Below, one piece after another: positions 38,190 to 49,571 of a DNA stretch of 64,000 bases (its first letter is position 1; each line of letters starts with the position of its first letter). The stretch comes from an uncultured Lachnospiraceae bacterium. Its GTDB lineage: Bacteria > Bacillota > Clostridia > Lachnospirales > Lachnospiraceae. The stretch is from assembly GCA_945868435.1 (NCBI GenBank), contig CAMBLG010000001.1, positions 62,001 through 126,000 of the forward strand. The letters run 5' to 3'. Below the pieces are notes generated by a model that saw only the letters and a list, made by a program, of their open reading frames with translations, was not told where the DNA came from and did not search any database. Made by a program: the position numbers and the translations under genes.

Positions 38190-41100
38190 ATGAGAGAACA
38201 GTGGAATGAAAGCACAGCAACCGCAAAGGGGTTATATGATCCGAGATTCGAGCATGATAACTGCGGAATTGGTGCGGTTGTCAATATCAAGGGAATCAAG
38301 ACTCACGAGACCGTGGAGAATGCTTTGAAAATTGTCGAGAATTTGAAGCATAGAGCGGGAAAGGATGCAGACGGTAAGACCGGCGATGGTGTCGGTATTC
38401 TGCTTCAGATTTCCCATAAGTTTTTCAAGAAGGCCGTAAAGCCTCTCGGAATCGAGCTTGGAGAGGAGAGAGACTACGGTGTGGGTATGTTTTTCTTCCC
38501 ACAGGATGAGCTCAAGAAGAATCAGGCCAAGAAAATGTTCGAGGTCATTGTGGAGAAGGAAGGCATGGAGTTCTTAGGATGGAGAGAGGTGCCCACCGCA
38601 CCGGAGAAGCTGTCCGACAAGGCGAGAGACTGTATGCCATGTATCATGCAGGCGTTTATCAAGAGACCGGAGAGTGTGGAGAAGGGACTGGACTTCGACC
38701 GCAAGTTGTATGTGGCCCGCCGTGTATTCGAGCAATCCAACGACGACAGTTACGTGGCTTCCCTGTCCAGCAGAACTATCGTATATAAAGGAATGTTTTT
38801 GGTAGAACAGTTGAGACAGTTCTTCTCTGATCTGCAGGATAAGGATTACGAATCCGCGATTGCAACCGTACATTCCCGTTTTTCTACCAACACCAATCCG
38901 AGTTGGGAGCGTGCGCATCCGAACCGTTTTATTGTACATAATGGTGAGATCAACACCATTCGCGGTAATGCGGACAAGATGCTGGCCAGAGAGGAGACCA
39001 TGGCATCCGGCAAGCTGCGCGGAGAATTCCAGAAGGTGCTTCCGGTTGTCAATACGGAAGGCTCTGACTCGGCAATGCTGGATAACACATTGGAGTTTCT
39101 GGTCATGAGCGGTATGGATCTTCCGCTGGCCGTGATGATCATGATCCCGGAGCCATGGGCCAACAATGCGATTATGAGCCAGAAGAAGAAGGACTTTTAC
39201 CAGTACTATGCGACTATGATGGAGCCTTGGGATGGACCGGCATCCATTCTGTTCTCCGATGGTGATATGATGGGAGCAGTGCTGGATCGAAACGGACTTC
39301 GTCCTTCCCGCTACTATATTACAGAGGATGATTATCTGATTCTGTCTTCTGAGGTTGGAGTTCTGGATATTGACCCGACCAAGATCGTGACCAAGGATCG
39401 CCTTCGCCCGGGCAAGATGCTTCTTGTTGACACTGTACAGGGACGGGTGATCGATGACGATGAATTGAAAGAGCAGTATGCAAGCAAGCGCCCGTATGGT
39501 GAGTGGCTGGACAGCAATATTGTCATGCTGCATGATTTAAAGATTCCGAACGAGCGGGTTCCGGAGTACAACAAAGAAGAGCGTCAGAGAATGCAGCGTG
39601 CTTTCGGCTATACCTACGAATCGCTGAAGGATTCCATTCTGCCGATGGCAAAGAACGGAATTGAGGGTACGGCTGCCATGGGTACGGATACACCGCTTGC
39701 CGCTTTGTCCGGCAACCGGGAACCACTGTTTAACTATTTTAAGCAATTGTTTGCACAGGTTACCAATCCACCAATCGATTCCATTCGTGAGGAGGTCGTT
39801 ACATCAACAACGGTATACATCGGTTCTGCGGGAAACCTGCTGGAGGAAAAACCGGAAAACTGTAAAGTTCTTCGCATTAACAACCCGATTCTGACCAACA
39901 CGGACCTGATGAAAATCCGCAGTATGAAGGTGGAGGGCTTCAAGATTGAAACCATCTCCATTGTATATTATAAGAACACCAGTCTGGAAAAGGCGATTGA
40001 CCGTATGTACATTGAGGCGGACAGAGCGTTCCGGGATGGCGCCAATATTCTGATCCTGTCAGACAGGGGAGTGGATGACAACCATGTTGCGATTCCGTCG
40101 TTACTTGCGGTTTCCGCATTACAGCAGTATCTGGTCAAGACTAAAAAGCGTACTTCACTGTCCCTGATCCTGGAGTCCGGCGAGCCTCGTGAGGTACATC
40201 ATTTTGCAACGCTTCTGGGCTTCGGTGCAACAGCCATCAACCCGTATCTGGCGCAGGATACTGTAAAGCAGCTGGTGGATGAGCACATGCTGGACAAGGA
40301 TTACTATGCAGCCATCGACGATTACAACCATGCAATCATCAGCGGTATTGTCAAGATCGCGGCAAAGATGGGTATTTCCACCATTCAGTCTTATCAGGGC
40401 TCTAAGATTTTTGAGGCGATCGGTATCGACAAGGCGGTCATTGATAAATACTTTACCAATACAGTAAGTCGTATCGGTGGTATCGGAATCAAGGATATCG
40501 AGGATGATGTCAATACGCTTCACTCTGCGGCATACGATCCGCTGGGGCTGGAGACGGATGTGACTCTTGACAGCAAGGGTCGTCATAAGATGAGAAGCGG
40601 TGCGGACGGACATCTGTACAATCCGGCAACCATTCATCTGTTACAGCAGTCCACCAAGCGGGGCGATTATGAGATGTTCAAGCAGTATACCGCATTGGTG
40701 GATGAGGAGCAGAAGCATACCAACATCCGTGGCCTCATGGATTTTGAATATCCGAAGAAGGGCATTAAGCTGGAGGAAGTGGAGAGCGTGGATTCCATTG
40801 TGACCCGCTTCAAGACCGGTGCCATGTCCTATGGTTCCATTTCGAAGGAAGCACATGAGACATTGGCGATAGCCATGAACAATCTTCACGGTAAGTCCAA
40901 TACCGGTGAGGGTGGTGAGGACAAGGATCGCCTTACAATAGGAAAAGACGGATTGAATCGTTGTTCTGCAATCAAGCAGGTAGCCAGCGGACGATTTGGT
41001 GTAACCAGCCGTTACCTGACCAGTGCCCAGGAGATTCAGATCAAGATGGCACAGGGAGCAAAGCCGGGTGAAGGCGGTCACCTTCCGGGAAAGAAGGTTT

Positions 41101-42743
41101 ACCCATGGATTGCCAAGACCAGACTTTCCACACCGGGTGTATCGCTTATTTCTCCGCCGCCACACCATGATATTTATTCCATCGAGGATCTCGAGCAGTT
41201 GATCTTCGATTTGAAGAACGCCAACCGTGATGCCAGAATTTCCGTGAAGCTGGTATCTGAGGCCGGTGTCGGAACCGTCGCTGCCGGTGTTGCAAAGGCC
41301 GGTGCACAGGTTGTCCTGATCTCCGGCTATGACGGAGGAACCGGTGCTGCGCCGAGCAGTTCCATTCACAATGCAGGTCTTCCTTGGGAACTGGGCCTTG
41401 CGGAGACACATCAGACATTGATTATGAACGGTCTGCGCAACAAGGTGCGGATCGAGACAGACGGTAAGCTGATGAGCGGAAGAGATGTAGCCATTGCGGC
41501 ATGTCTGGGTGCGGAGGAATTCGGTTTTGCCACAGCTCCTCTTGTAACCATGGGCTGTGTCATGATGCGTGTATGTAATCTGGACACCTGTCCGGCCGGA
41601 ATCGCAACCCAGAATCCGGAGCTTCGCAAGCGGTTTTCCGGAAAGCCGGAATATGTGGAGAACTTCATGCGTTTTATCGCAGAAGAACTGCGTGAATATA
41701 TGGCAAAGCTTGGCGTGAGAACCGTGGATGAGCTGGTGGGAAGAAGTGATTTCCTGAAGGTTCGTGAGGATCTCTCTGAGAGAGAGTCCAAGCTGGATCT
41801 GTCCAACATTCTGAACAATCCGTTTGCTGGAACCGGAGAGAATGTCATTTTCGATCCGAAGCAGGTATACGATTTTGAATTGGATACAACAAAGGATCTT
41901 CAGGTGCTCTTAAAGCAGTTGAAGCCTGCCCTTGAGAAAAAGCAGAAGCGTATGCTGGATCTGGAAGTTACGAATGTCAACCGTTCTCTTGGAACGATTC
42001 TCGGATCGGAAATCACCAAGGCATACGATGACACGCTGGAGGATGATACCTTTATTGTGAAGTGTAACGGAGCCGGAGGACAGAGCTTTGGAGCATTTAT
42101 TCCGAAGGGACTGACGTTAGAGCTTGTGGGAGATTCCAACGATTACTTTGGTAAGGGCCTCTCCGGCGGAAAGCTGATTGTATATCCGCCGGCAGGTGTG
42201 AAATATAAGAAGGATGAGAACATTATCATCGGAAACGTTGCATTGTATGGTGCAACCAGCGGCAAGGCGTTTATCAACGGTGTCGCAGGAGAGCGTTTCT
42301 GCGTGCGAAACTCCGGAGCTACTGCTGTTGTAGAGGGCGTGGGAGACCATGGCTGTGAGTACATGACCGGTGGACGTGTGGTGGTACTTGGTAAGACCGG
42401 AAAGAACTTTGCTGCCGGAATGAGCGGCGGAATTGCATATGTACTGGACGAGGATAATGATCTGTACATGCGTACCAACAAGTCTATGGTCTTTACTGAG
42501 GAAGTGACCAACAAGTATGACGTATTAGAGCTCAAGGAGATGATCAAGGAGCATGTGACTCTGACCAACTCCGAGAAGGGCAAGGAAATCTTAGATAACT
42601 TTAGTGAATATCTGCCGAAGTTCAAGAAAGTCATTCCATACGATTACAACCGTATGCAGATGGCAATCGTCCAGATGGAAGAGAAGGGACTGAATGCAGA
42701 GCAGGCACAGATTGAGGCATTTTATGCCAGCACGAAAGGTTAA
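38190..42743 (+). CDS. gltB: Glutamate synthase large subunit
   Basis: 1517 aa; N-terminal amidotransferase FEHDNCGIGAVVNIKG, FMN/Fe-S domain GCVMMRVCNLDTCPAGIATQNPELR, C-terminal GXGXG repeats. Confidence 0.97.
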   Translation: MREQWNESTATAKGLYDPRFEHDNCGIGAVVNIKGIKTHETVENALKIVENLKHRAGKDADGKTGDGVGILLQISHKFFKKAVKPLGIELGEERDYGVGMFFFPQDELKKNQAKKMFEVIVEKEGMEFLGWREVPTAPEKLSDKARDCMPCIMQAFIKRPESVEKGLDFDRKLYVARRVFEQSNDDSYVASLSSRTIVYKGMFLVEQLRQFFSDLQDKDYESAIATVHSRFSTNTNPSWERAHPNRFIVHNGEINTIRGNADKMLAREETMASGKLRGEFQKVLPVVNTEGSDSAMLDNTLEFLVMSGMDLPLAVMIMIPEPWANNAIMSQKKKDFYQYYATMMEPWDGPASILFSDGDMMGAVLDRNGLRPSRYYITEDDYLILSSEVGVLDIDPTKIVTKDRLRPGKMLLVDTVQGRVIDDDELKEQYASKRPYGEWLDSNIVMLHDLKIPNERVPEYNKEERQRMQRAFGYTYESLKDSILPMAKNGIEGTAAMGTDTPLAALSGNREPLFNYFKQLFAQVTNPPIDSIREEVVTSTTVYIGSAGNLLEEKPENCKVLRINNPILTNTDLMKIRSMKVEGFKIETISIVYYKNTSLEKAIDRMYIEADRAFRDGANILILSDRGVDDNHVAIPSLLAVSALQQYLVKTKKRTSLSLILESGEPREVHHFATLLGFGATAINPYLAQDTVKQLVDEHMLDKDYYAAIDDYNHAIISGIVKIAAKMGISTIQSYQGSKIFEAIGIDKAVIDKYFTNTVSRIGGIGIKDIEDDVNTLHSAAYDPLGLETDVTLDSKGRHKMRSGADGHLYNPATIHLLQQSTKRGDYEMFKQYTALVDEEQKHTNIRGLMDFEYPKKGIKLEEVESVDSIVTRFKTGAMSYGSISKEAHETLAIAMNNLHGKSNTGEGGEDKDRLTIGKDGLNRCSAIKQVASGRFGVTSRYLTSAQEIQIKMAQGAKPGEGGHLPGKKVYPWIAKTRLSTPGVSLISPPPHHDIYSIEDLEQLIFDLKNANRDARISVKLVSEAGVGTVAAGVAKAGAQVVLISGYDGGTGAAPSSSIHNAGLPWELGLAETHQTLIMNGLRNKVRIETDGKLMSGRDVAIAACLGAEEFGFATAPLVTMGCVMMRVCNLDTCPAGIATQNPELRKRFSGKPEYVENFMRFIAEELREYMAKLGVRTVDELVGRSDFLKVREDLSERESKLDLSNILNNPFAGTGENVIFDPKQVYDFELDTTKDLQVLLKQLKPALEKKQKRMLDLEVTNVNRSLGTILGSEITKAYDDTLEDDTFIVKCNGAGGQSFGAFIPKGLTLELVGDSNDYFGKGLSGGKLIVYPPAGVKYKKDENIIIGNVALYGATSGKAFINGVAGERFCVRNSGATAVVEGVGDHGCEYMTGGRVVVLGKTGKNFAAGMSGGIAYVLDEDNDLYMRTNKSMVFTEEVTNKYDVLELKEMIKEHVTLTNSEKGKEILDNFSEYLPKFKKVIPYDYNRMQMAIVQMEEKGLNAEQAQIEAFYASTKG

Positions 42744-42755
42744 TGGTGAGAGAAG

Positions 42756-44249
42756 ATGGGAAAGCCAACAGGATTTATGGATTACGAAAGATGCGAGGCC
42801 CGCTCAATAGAACCGAAGGAGCGCATCAAGAATTATAATGAGTTTCACGTATTCCTCTCCAAGGAAAATCAGCAGAAGCAGGCTGCCCGTTGCATGGATT
42901 GCGGCGTGCCATTCTGCCAGTCGGGAGCGACCATTGCAGGTATGACTTCCGGCTGTCCGCTGCACAATCTGGTGCCGGAGTGGAATGACCTTGTATACAG
43001 CGGAAACTGGCAGCAGGCGTACAACCGTCTGCACAAGACCAACAACTTCCCAGAGTTCACATCGAGAGTATGTCCGGCGCTCTGCGAAAAGGCATGTACC
43101 TGCGGACATTGGGGAGACGCGGTATCCGTCCGCGACAATGAGCATGGCGTCATAGAGACCGCTTATGAAAAAGGCTATGCGGCACCGCATGTTCCGAAGG
43201 TGCGTACCGGAAAGAAGGTAGCCATTATCGGCTCTGGTCCTTCCGGACTTGCCGCAGCGGATCAGTTGAATCAGAGAGGCCATGAAGTGACGGTATATGA
43301 GCGAGATGACCGTGTGGGAGGTCTTCTCATGTACGGTATTCCGAACATGAAGCTGGAGAAGCATATCATTGACCGTAAGATTGATGTGATGAAGGCAGAG
43401 GGTGTTAACTTTGTCACAGACTGCAATGTCGGAAAGGACATTAAGGCTGCGGAGCTTTTGAAGCAGTATGACCGCGTAATTCTCTGCTGTGGGGCAAAGA
43501 AGCCTCGTGATATCAAGGCAGAGGGAAGAGATGCGGAGGGCATCTATTTTGCGGTAGACTATCTGTCACGCACAACAAAGAGTCTTCTGGATTCAAACCT
43601 GAGCGACCAGAACTATATCTCCGCAAAGGGAAAGAATGTGGTGATTATCGGCGGCGGTGATACCGGAAACGACTGTGTCGGCACGGCAATTCGCCAGGGC
43701 GCGAAGTCGGTGACCCAGCTGGAGATGATGCCGTGTCCGCCGGTAGAACGGGCGGAAAATAATCCGTGGCCGGAGTGGCCGAAGGTTTTGAAGACCGATT
43801 ACGGCCAGGAGGAGGCTATCGCCTGCTTCGGGCAGGATCCGCGTATCTATCAGACGACTGTGAAGGAATTTCACAAGGATAAGAACGGTAAGCTGAACGG
43901 CATCACAATCGTGAGTCTTGAGAGTAAGAAGGACGAGAAGACCGGACGCATGAGCATGGTGGAAGTGGCTGGCTCTGAGAAGAAGCTTCCGGCTGAGCTG
44001 GTTCTGATTGCCGCAGGTTTCCTCGGAACCGAGGATTACATTGCCAAGGCCTTCGGCGTGGAATTGAACGAGCGCACCAACGTTAAGACGGAAACCGGCA
44101 GCTACGCTACCAGCGTCAAGAACGTATTTGCCGCCGGAGATATGCACAGAGGCCAGTCTTTGGTTGTGTGGGCCATCCGCGAGGGCCGCGAGGTGGCACA
44201 CGAGGTGGATGAGAGCTTGATGGGATATTCGTATCTGTCTATCCAGTAA
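42756..44249 (+). CDS. gltD: Glutamate synthase small subunit
   Basis: AARCMDCGVPFCQSG, CPALCEKACTCG, AIIGSGPSGLAAADQL, VIIGGGDTGNDC. Confidence 0.97.
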   Translation: MGKPTGFMDYERCEARSIEPKERIKNYNEFHVFLSKENQQKQAARCMDCGVPFCQSGATIAGMTSGCPLHNLVPEWNDLVYSGNWQQAYNRLHKTNNFPEFTSRVCPALCEKACTCGHWGDAVSVRDNEHGVIETAYEKGYAAPHVPKVRTGKKVAIIGSGPSGLAAADQLNQRGHEVTVYERDDRVGGLLMYGIPNMKLEKHIIDRKIDVMKAEGVNFVTDCNVGKDIKAAELLKQYDRVILCCGAKKPRDIKAEGRDAEGIYFAVDYLSRTTKSLLDSNLSDQNYISAKGKNVVIIGGGDTGNDCVGTAIRQGAKSVTQLEMMPCPPVERAENNPWPEWPKVLKTDYGQEEAIACFGQDPRIYQTTVKEFHKDKNGKLNGITIVSLESKKDEKTGRMSMVEVAGSEKKLPAELVLIAAGFLGTEDYIAKAFGVELNERTNVKTETGSYATSVKNVFAAGDMHRGQSLVVWAIREGREVAHEVDESLMGYSYLSIQ

Positions 44250-44284
44250 GTAAAATAGAGATATAGAACATGAATTTATAATTG

Positions 44285-44324
44285 AAATAAGAGCAAGACA
44301 CGTGTTAGTGTTTTGCTCTTATTT
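44285..44324 (+). terminator. Terminator downstream of gltD
   Basis: aaataagagcaa (44285-44296) / ttgctcttattt (44313-44324). Confidence 0.75.
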
Positions 44325-44520
44325 ATTTGGCTTTTTATCTTCGATTAGATCGGATAGGTCGCAATTTAATGGGAACAATTATTGTATGCAAAGAGGTGGT
44401 TACTTCCAAGACCTCATTACCAACTATACCTGGAAAAATAAAGGGATTGTTCCACGAGTCTGTAAATTAAAAAGTTATATTGCAGTTTTGTTTGAACTAT
44501 GATATGGTAGGAATGTTTCA

Positions 44521-45423
44521 ATGAAGTGTCGTTTCACGACACAGAGAGATTTCCCCAAGTACATGAAAAGAAAAATGAATACGACAAACAAGACTTATGA
44601 AACTGCAACAGGGCGGATTGAATATCCGATGACGAATGACTTTGTGTTCCGCGCAATCCTGCAACGGAATAAACAGGTGCTGATAGCACTGATTTGTTCG
44701 CTTTTGCATCTGCCGGAGAAGGGGGTGGATGCGGAGATTACAAACCCAATTGAACTGGGTGCCGCATTTTCCAATAAGGATTTTATTTTGGATATTCGTG
44801 TTAGGCTGAGCAATGGTCGCCTGATAGATCTGGAAATGCAGATTGCCAATGAACACAACTGGCCGGAGCGTTCTATCAGCTATGCGGCTCGTAGCTTTGA
44901 CAACCTGAATTCTGGGGAGAACTATGTAAATGTTATGCCGGTGCATAGCATAGGATTCCTTGACTTTACCCTGTTTTCGGAAGAGCCGGAATTCTATGCT
45001 ACATACCAGATTCAGAATGTGAAGACCGGAAAACTTTACAGTAGCAAATTTTCTATTCACGTGGTAGACTTAAGTCAGATAGAACTTGCCACAGAGGAAG
45101 ACCGTGCATACGGGATTGAACGTTGGGCGAGTCTCTTTAAAGCTACAACATGGGAGGATTTGCGTATGATTTCCAAGGATAATTCAGTTTTACAGCAGGC
45201 ATCTAATGAACTATACACGATTAACGCTGATGAGATCTTGCGCCAGCAGGCGCGCGCTCGTGCGGATGCGGAATTCTGGGAGCGTCATACTCAGGCACAG
45301 CTTCAAAAACAGGCAGCGATAATCCAGGAACAGGAAGAAGCCCTTCAACAGAAAGATGAGACGATTGCAATGCAGGCAGAATTAATCAGGAAACTGCAGG
45401 ATCAGGTTGCTGGGGATCTGTAG
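44521..45423 (+). CDS. Rpn/YhgA-like PD-(D/E)XK nuclease family protein with C-terminal coiled coil
   Basis: YPMTNDFVFRAIL, DFILDIRVRLSNGRLIDLEMQIA (D...ExQ), SYAARSFDNLNSGENYVNVMPVHSIGFLDF. Confidence 0.88.
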   Translation: MKCRFTTQRDFPKYMKRKMNTTNKTYETATGRIEYPMTNDFVFRAILQRNKQVLIALICSLLHLPEKGVDAEITNPIELGAAFSNKDFILDIRVRLSNGRLIDLEMQIANEHNWPERSISYAARSFDNLNSGENYVNVMPVHSIGFLDFTLFSEEPEFYATYQIQNVKTGKLYSSKFSIHVVDLSQIELATEEDRAYGIERWASLFKATTWEDLRMISKDNSVLQQASNELYTINADEILRQQARARADAEFWERHTQAQLQKQAAIIQEQEEALQQKDETIAMQAELIRKLQDQVAGDL

Positions 45424-45562
45424 TAGTTACAATCTAAAATGAGCAAAAAAGCATGCTACAATGAGAACGTCTGCCATGAGTTGAGAGAACTATGCAGATT
45501 GACACAAAGAAATATGTTGTACAGCTCGGAAAGTTGTAAAAGAAATAATCAGGAGAATAATC

Positions 45563-46348
45563 ATGCCAAAACTCATATTTTTTGATATTGACGGAACTCT
45601 GTGGGACGACCATATGCAGATACCGGACAGCACAGTAGAAACCATACGCCTTTTGCGGGAAAACGGACATAAAACATTTCTGTGCAGCGGCCGTGCCAGA
45701 GGCAATATCCGATCAGAAAGACTTCTTTCTCTCGGATTTGATGGGATTGTCGCCGCCTGCGGGAACCATGTCGAAATGGATGGGAACATCTTATATGAAA
45801 AGATCATTGCGCCGGAATTGACGGAAAAAGTAGTGAACCTTCTGCAAGACTGCAGAATGCCGGTGGTGATGGAGGGACCGGACTATCATTGGATCGACGA
45901 GAATGGCTTTGAGGACGATCCTTATGTGGAGTATCTGTTCCGCGAAATGGGGGAGACTGCCATTCCACTGTGCGGCTATACGAAGGATATCCGAATCAAC
46001 AAGTTTTCTGCGGATGTACTTCCGCATACGGATTATAAGCGGATCAAGGAAGTATTGGAGCCGGATTTTGACTTTATTGAACATGACGGAACGGTTATTG
46101 AAGTGGTTCCGAAGGGAACCTCCAAGGCGACAGGGATCGCCTGGCTGTGTCAATATCTTGGGGTGCCGGTTGCGGATACCTATGGGGTGGGCGACAGTGT
46201 CAACGATCTGGATATGCTGCAGTTTGTAGGACATGGAATTGCCATGGGAAACGGAACGGATGTGGCGAAGAAGGCTGCAGAGTATGTGACAGCAGATATT
46301 CATGAGGATGGAGTCTACCGGGCAATGCAGCATTATGGACTCATTTAG
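45563..46348 (+). CDS. Cof-type HAD-IIB family hydrolase
   Basis: LIFFDIDGTLWDD, CSGRARGNI, YGVGDSVNDLDMLQFVGHGIAMGNG. Confidence 0.93.
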   Translation: MPKLIFFDIDGTLWDDHMQIPDSTVETIRLLRENGHKTFLCSGRARGNIRSERLLSLGFDGIVAACGNHVEMDGNILYEKIIAPELTEKVVNLLQDCRMPVVMEGPDYHWIDENGFEDDPYVEYLFREMGETAIPLCGYTKDIRINKFSADVLPHTDYKRIKEVLEPDFDFIEHDGTVIEVVPKGTSKATGIAWLCQYLGVPVADTYGVGDSVNDLDMLQFVGHGIAMGNGTDVAKKAAEYVTADIHEDGVYRAMQHYGLI

Positions 46349-46410
46349 TATTCGATGCAGGTACGGAAGAATAAAAAATATAAAAATAAAATAAACTTTC
46401 AGGAACAGTG

Positions 46411-46439
46411 TTGACATTGAAATACAACAGTGCTATTTT
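46411..46439 (+). promoter_or_regulatory. groESL promoter TTGACA-N17-TATTTT
   Basis: Motif and spacing just upstream of CIRCE. Confidence 0.65.
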
Positions 46440-46453
46440 ATTTACAGAACAAA

Positions 46454-46480
46454 TTAGCACTCGATTGAGATGAGTGCTAA
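46454..46480 (+). promoter_or_regulatory. CIRCE element (HrcA operator)
   Basis: TTAGCACTC-N9-GAGTGCTAA, perfect inverted repeat. Confidence 0.98.
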
Positions 46481-46505
46481 TAAATTAAAAAGGAGGCATT
46501 TGGAC

Positions 46506-46790
46506 ATGAAATTAGTTCCATTGACAGACAGAGTTGTATTAAAGCAGTTAGAAGCAGAAGAGACAACTGCATCCGGCATTATTCTGACCGGAACCGCACA
46601 GGAGAAGCCGCAGGAGGCTGAGGTCATTGCAGTAGGACCGGGCGGAATGGTAGACGGCAAGGAAGTTGTTATGCAGGTAAAGGAAGGCCAGAAGGTCATC
46701 TATTCCAAGTATGCGGGAACAGAAGTAAAGCTTGAGGGTCAGGAGTACATTATTGTTCGTCAGAACGATATCCTGGCAGTTGTAGAATAA
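46506..46790 (+). CDS. groES: Co-chaperonin GroES
   Basis: MKLVPLTDRVVLKQLEAEETTASGIILT. Confidence 0.98.
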   Translation: MKLVPLTDRVVLKQLEAEETTASGIILTGTAQEKPQEAEVIAVGPGGMVDGKEVVMQVKEGQKVIYSKYAGTEVKLEGQEYIIVRQNDILAVVE

Positions 46791-46794
46791 TTAA

Positions 46795-48438
<1,644 letters not shown>

Positions 48439-48456
48439 GCCTTTTCTTAAGAATGC

Positions 48457-48493
48457 AAATGCAGAATCAGCGTTGGCTGGTTCTGCATTTTTT
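48457..48493 (+). terminator. Terminator of groESL
   Basis: aaatgcagaa / ttctgcattt + ttt. Confidence 0.85.
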
Positions 48494-48641
48494 GTTGGGG
48501 GTGTAGGGATTTGAGGAATGTGGCGAAAAAATCTTCCATTTTCACGCCTCTCATGGTATACTGTACAGGTTGAGAAGAATCTTGCAGTAATAACATGGAG
48601 AAGTTACTTCAGAGATTCGGCTAAAGGAGATAGTTACAAAC

Positions 48642-49505
48642 ATGAGCAAAGTGATTATAGTAACAGACAGTAACAGCGGAATTACCCAGGCTGAAGCAGA
48701 AGAGCTTGGCGTAGTTGTGCTTCCAATGCCTTTCTATATTGATGAGCAGATGTATTATGAGGAGATTGATCTGACCCAGGAGCAGTTCTATCAGAAGCTT
48801 TCTGAGGGCGGTGAGATTAAGACTTCGATGCCGCTTGTGGGAGATGTGACAGACAAGTGGGACGAGCTGTTGAAGGAGTATGACGAGATTGTTCATATTC
48901 CTATGTCTTCGGGACTCAGCAGTTCCTGCGAGACGGCGCATATGTTGTCCAAGGATTACGATGGACGGGTTCAGGTGGTGAATAACCAGAGAATCTCCGT
49001 TACCATGAGGCAGTCAGTCGTTGACGCGAAGAATCTGGCCGATCAGGGCAAGAATGCTGCGGAAATCAAACAGATTCTGGAGGATTGCAAGTTTGAGTCA
49101 TCCATTTACATTATGGTTGATACACTGGAATACCTGAAGAAGGGTGGTCGAATCACTCCGGCTGCAGCGGCACTTGGAACTCTGCTCAAATTGAAGCCGG
49201 TACTTCAGATTCAGGGAGAGAAGCTGGATGCATTTGCCAAGGCCAGAACTGTTAAGCAGGCCAAGAGCATTATGATCGAATCCATGAAAAACGATTTTGA
49301 GAAGCGTTTTGACAGTCCGGATGGTACGAAAATGAATCTTGAGATTGCATACACATATGATCTGGATGCGGCAGAAGAGTTTAAGAAAGAGGTGCAGGAG
49401 GCATTCCCGAACAATGAGATTGTCATGAATCCACTGTCGCTTTCCGTTTCCTGCCATATCGGGCCGGGAGCTCTGGCAATTGCCTGCTCGAAGAAGGTGG
49501 AATAG
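48642..49505 (+). CDS. DegV family fatty-acid-binding protein
   Basis: IIVTDSNSGITQAEAEELGVVVLPMPF, IPMSSGLSSSCETA, VDTLEYLKKGGRI. Confidence 0.93.
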   Translation: MSKVIIVTDSNSGITQAEAEELGVVVLPMPFYIDEQMYYEEIDLTQEQFYQKLSEGGEIKTSMPLVGDVTDKWDELLKEYDEIVHIPMSSGLSSSCETAHMLSKDYDGRVQVVNNQRISVTMRQSVVDAKNLADQGKNAAEIKQILEDCKFESSIYIMVDTLEYLKKGGRITPAAAALGTLLKLKPVLQIQGEKLDAFAKARTVKQAKSIMIESMKNDFEKRFDSPDGTKMNLEIAYTYDLDAAEEFKKEVQEAFPNNEIVMNPLSLSVSCHIGPGALAIACSKKVE

Positions 49506-49571
49506 TTACAGCAATCGATTGTTTGGGACAGATATGAAGTAATTTACACTTGACATATAGGAGGAACTATC

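Noticed and set aside
38574-39533. 319-aa antisense ORF inside gltB
   Set aside because: Opposite strand of a strongly conserved gene; no RBS or family motif; low-complexity His/Leu-rich translation typical of shadow ORFs.
49500-49509. GAATAGTTAC, identical to the terminal inverted repeat of element copy 2, at the degV stop codon
   Set aside because: No partner end, no structured interior and no 8-bp direct repeat found; the DegV C-terminus looks natural. Probably chance for a 10-mer, though a one-ended remnant cannot be excluded.
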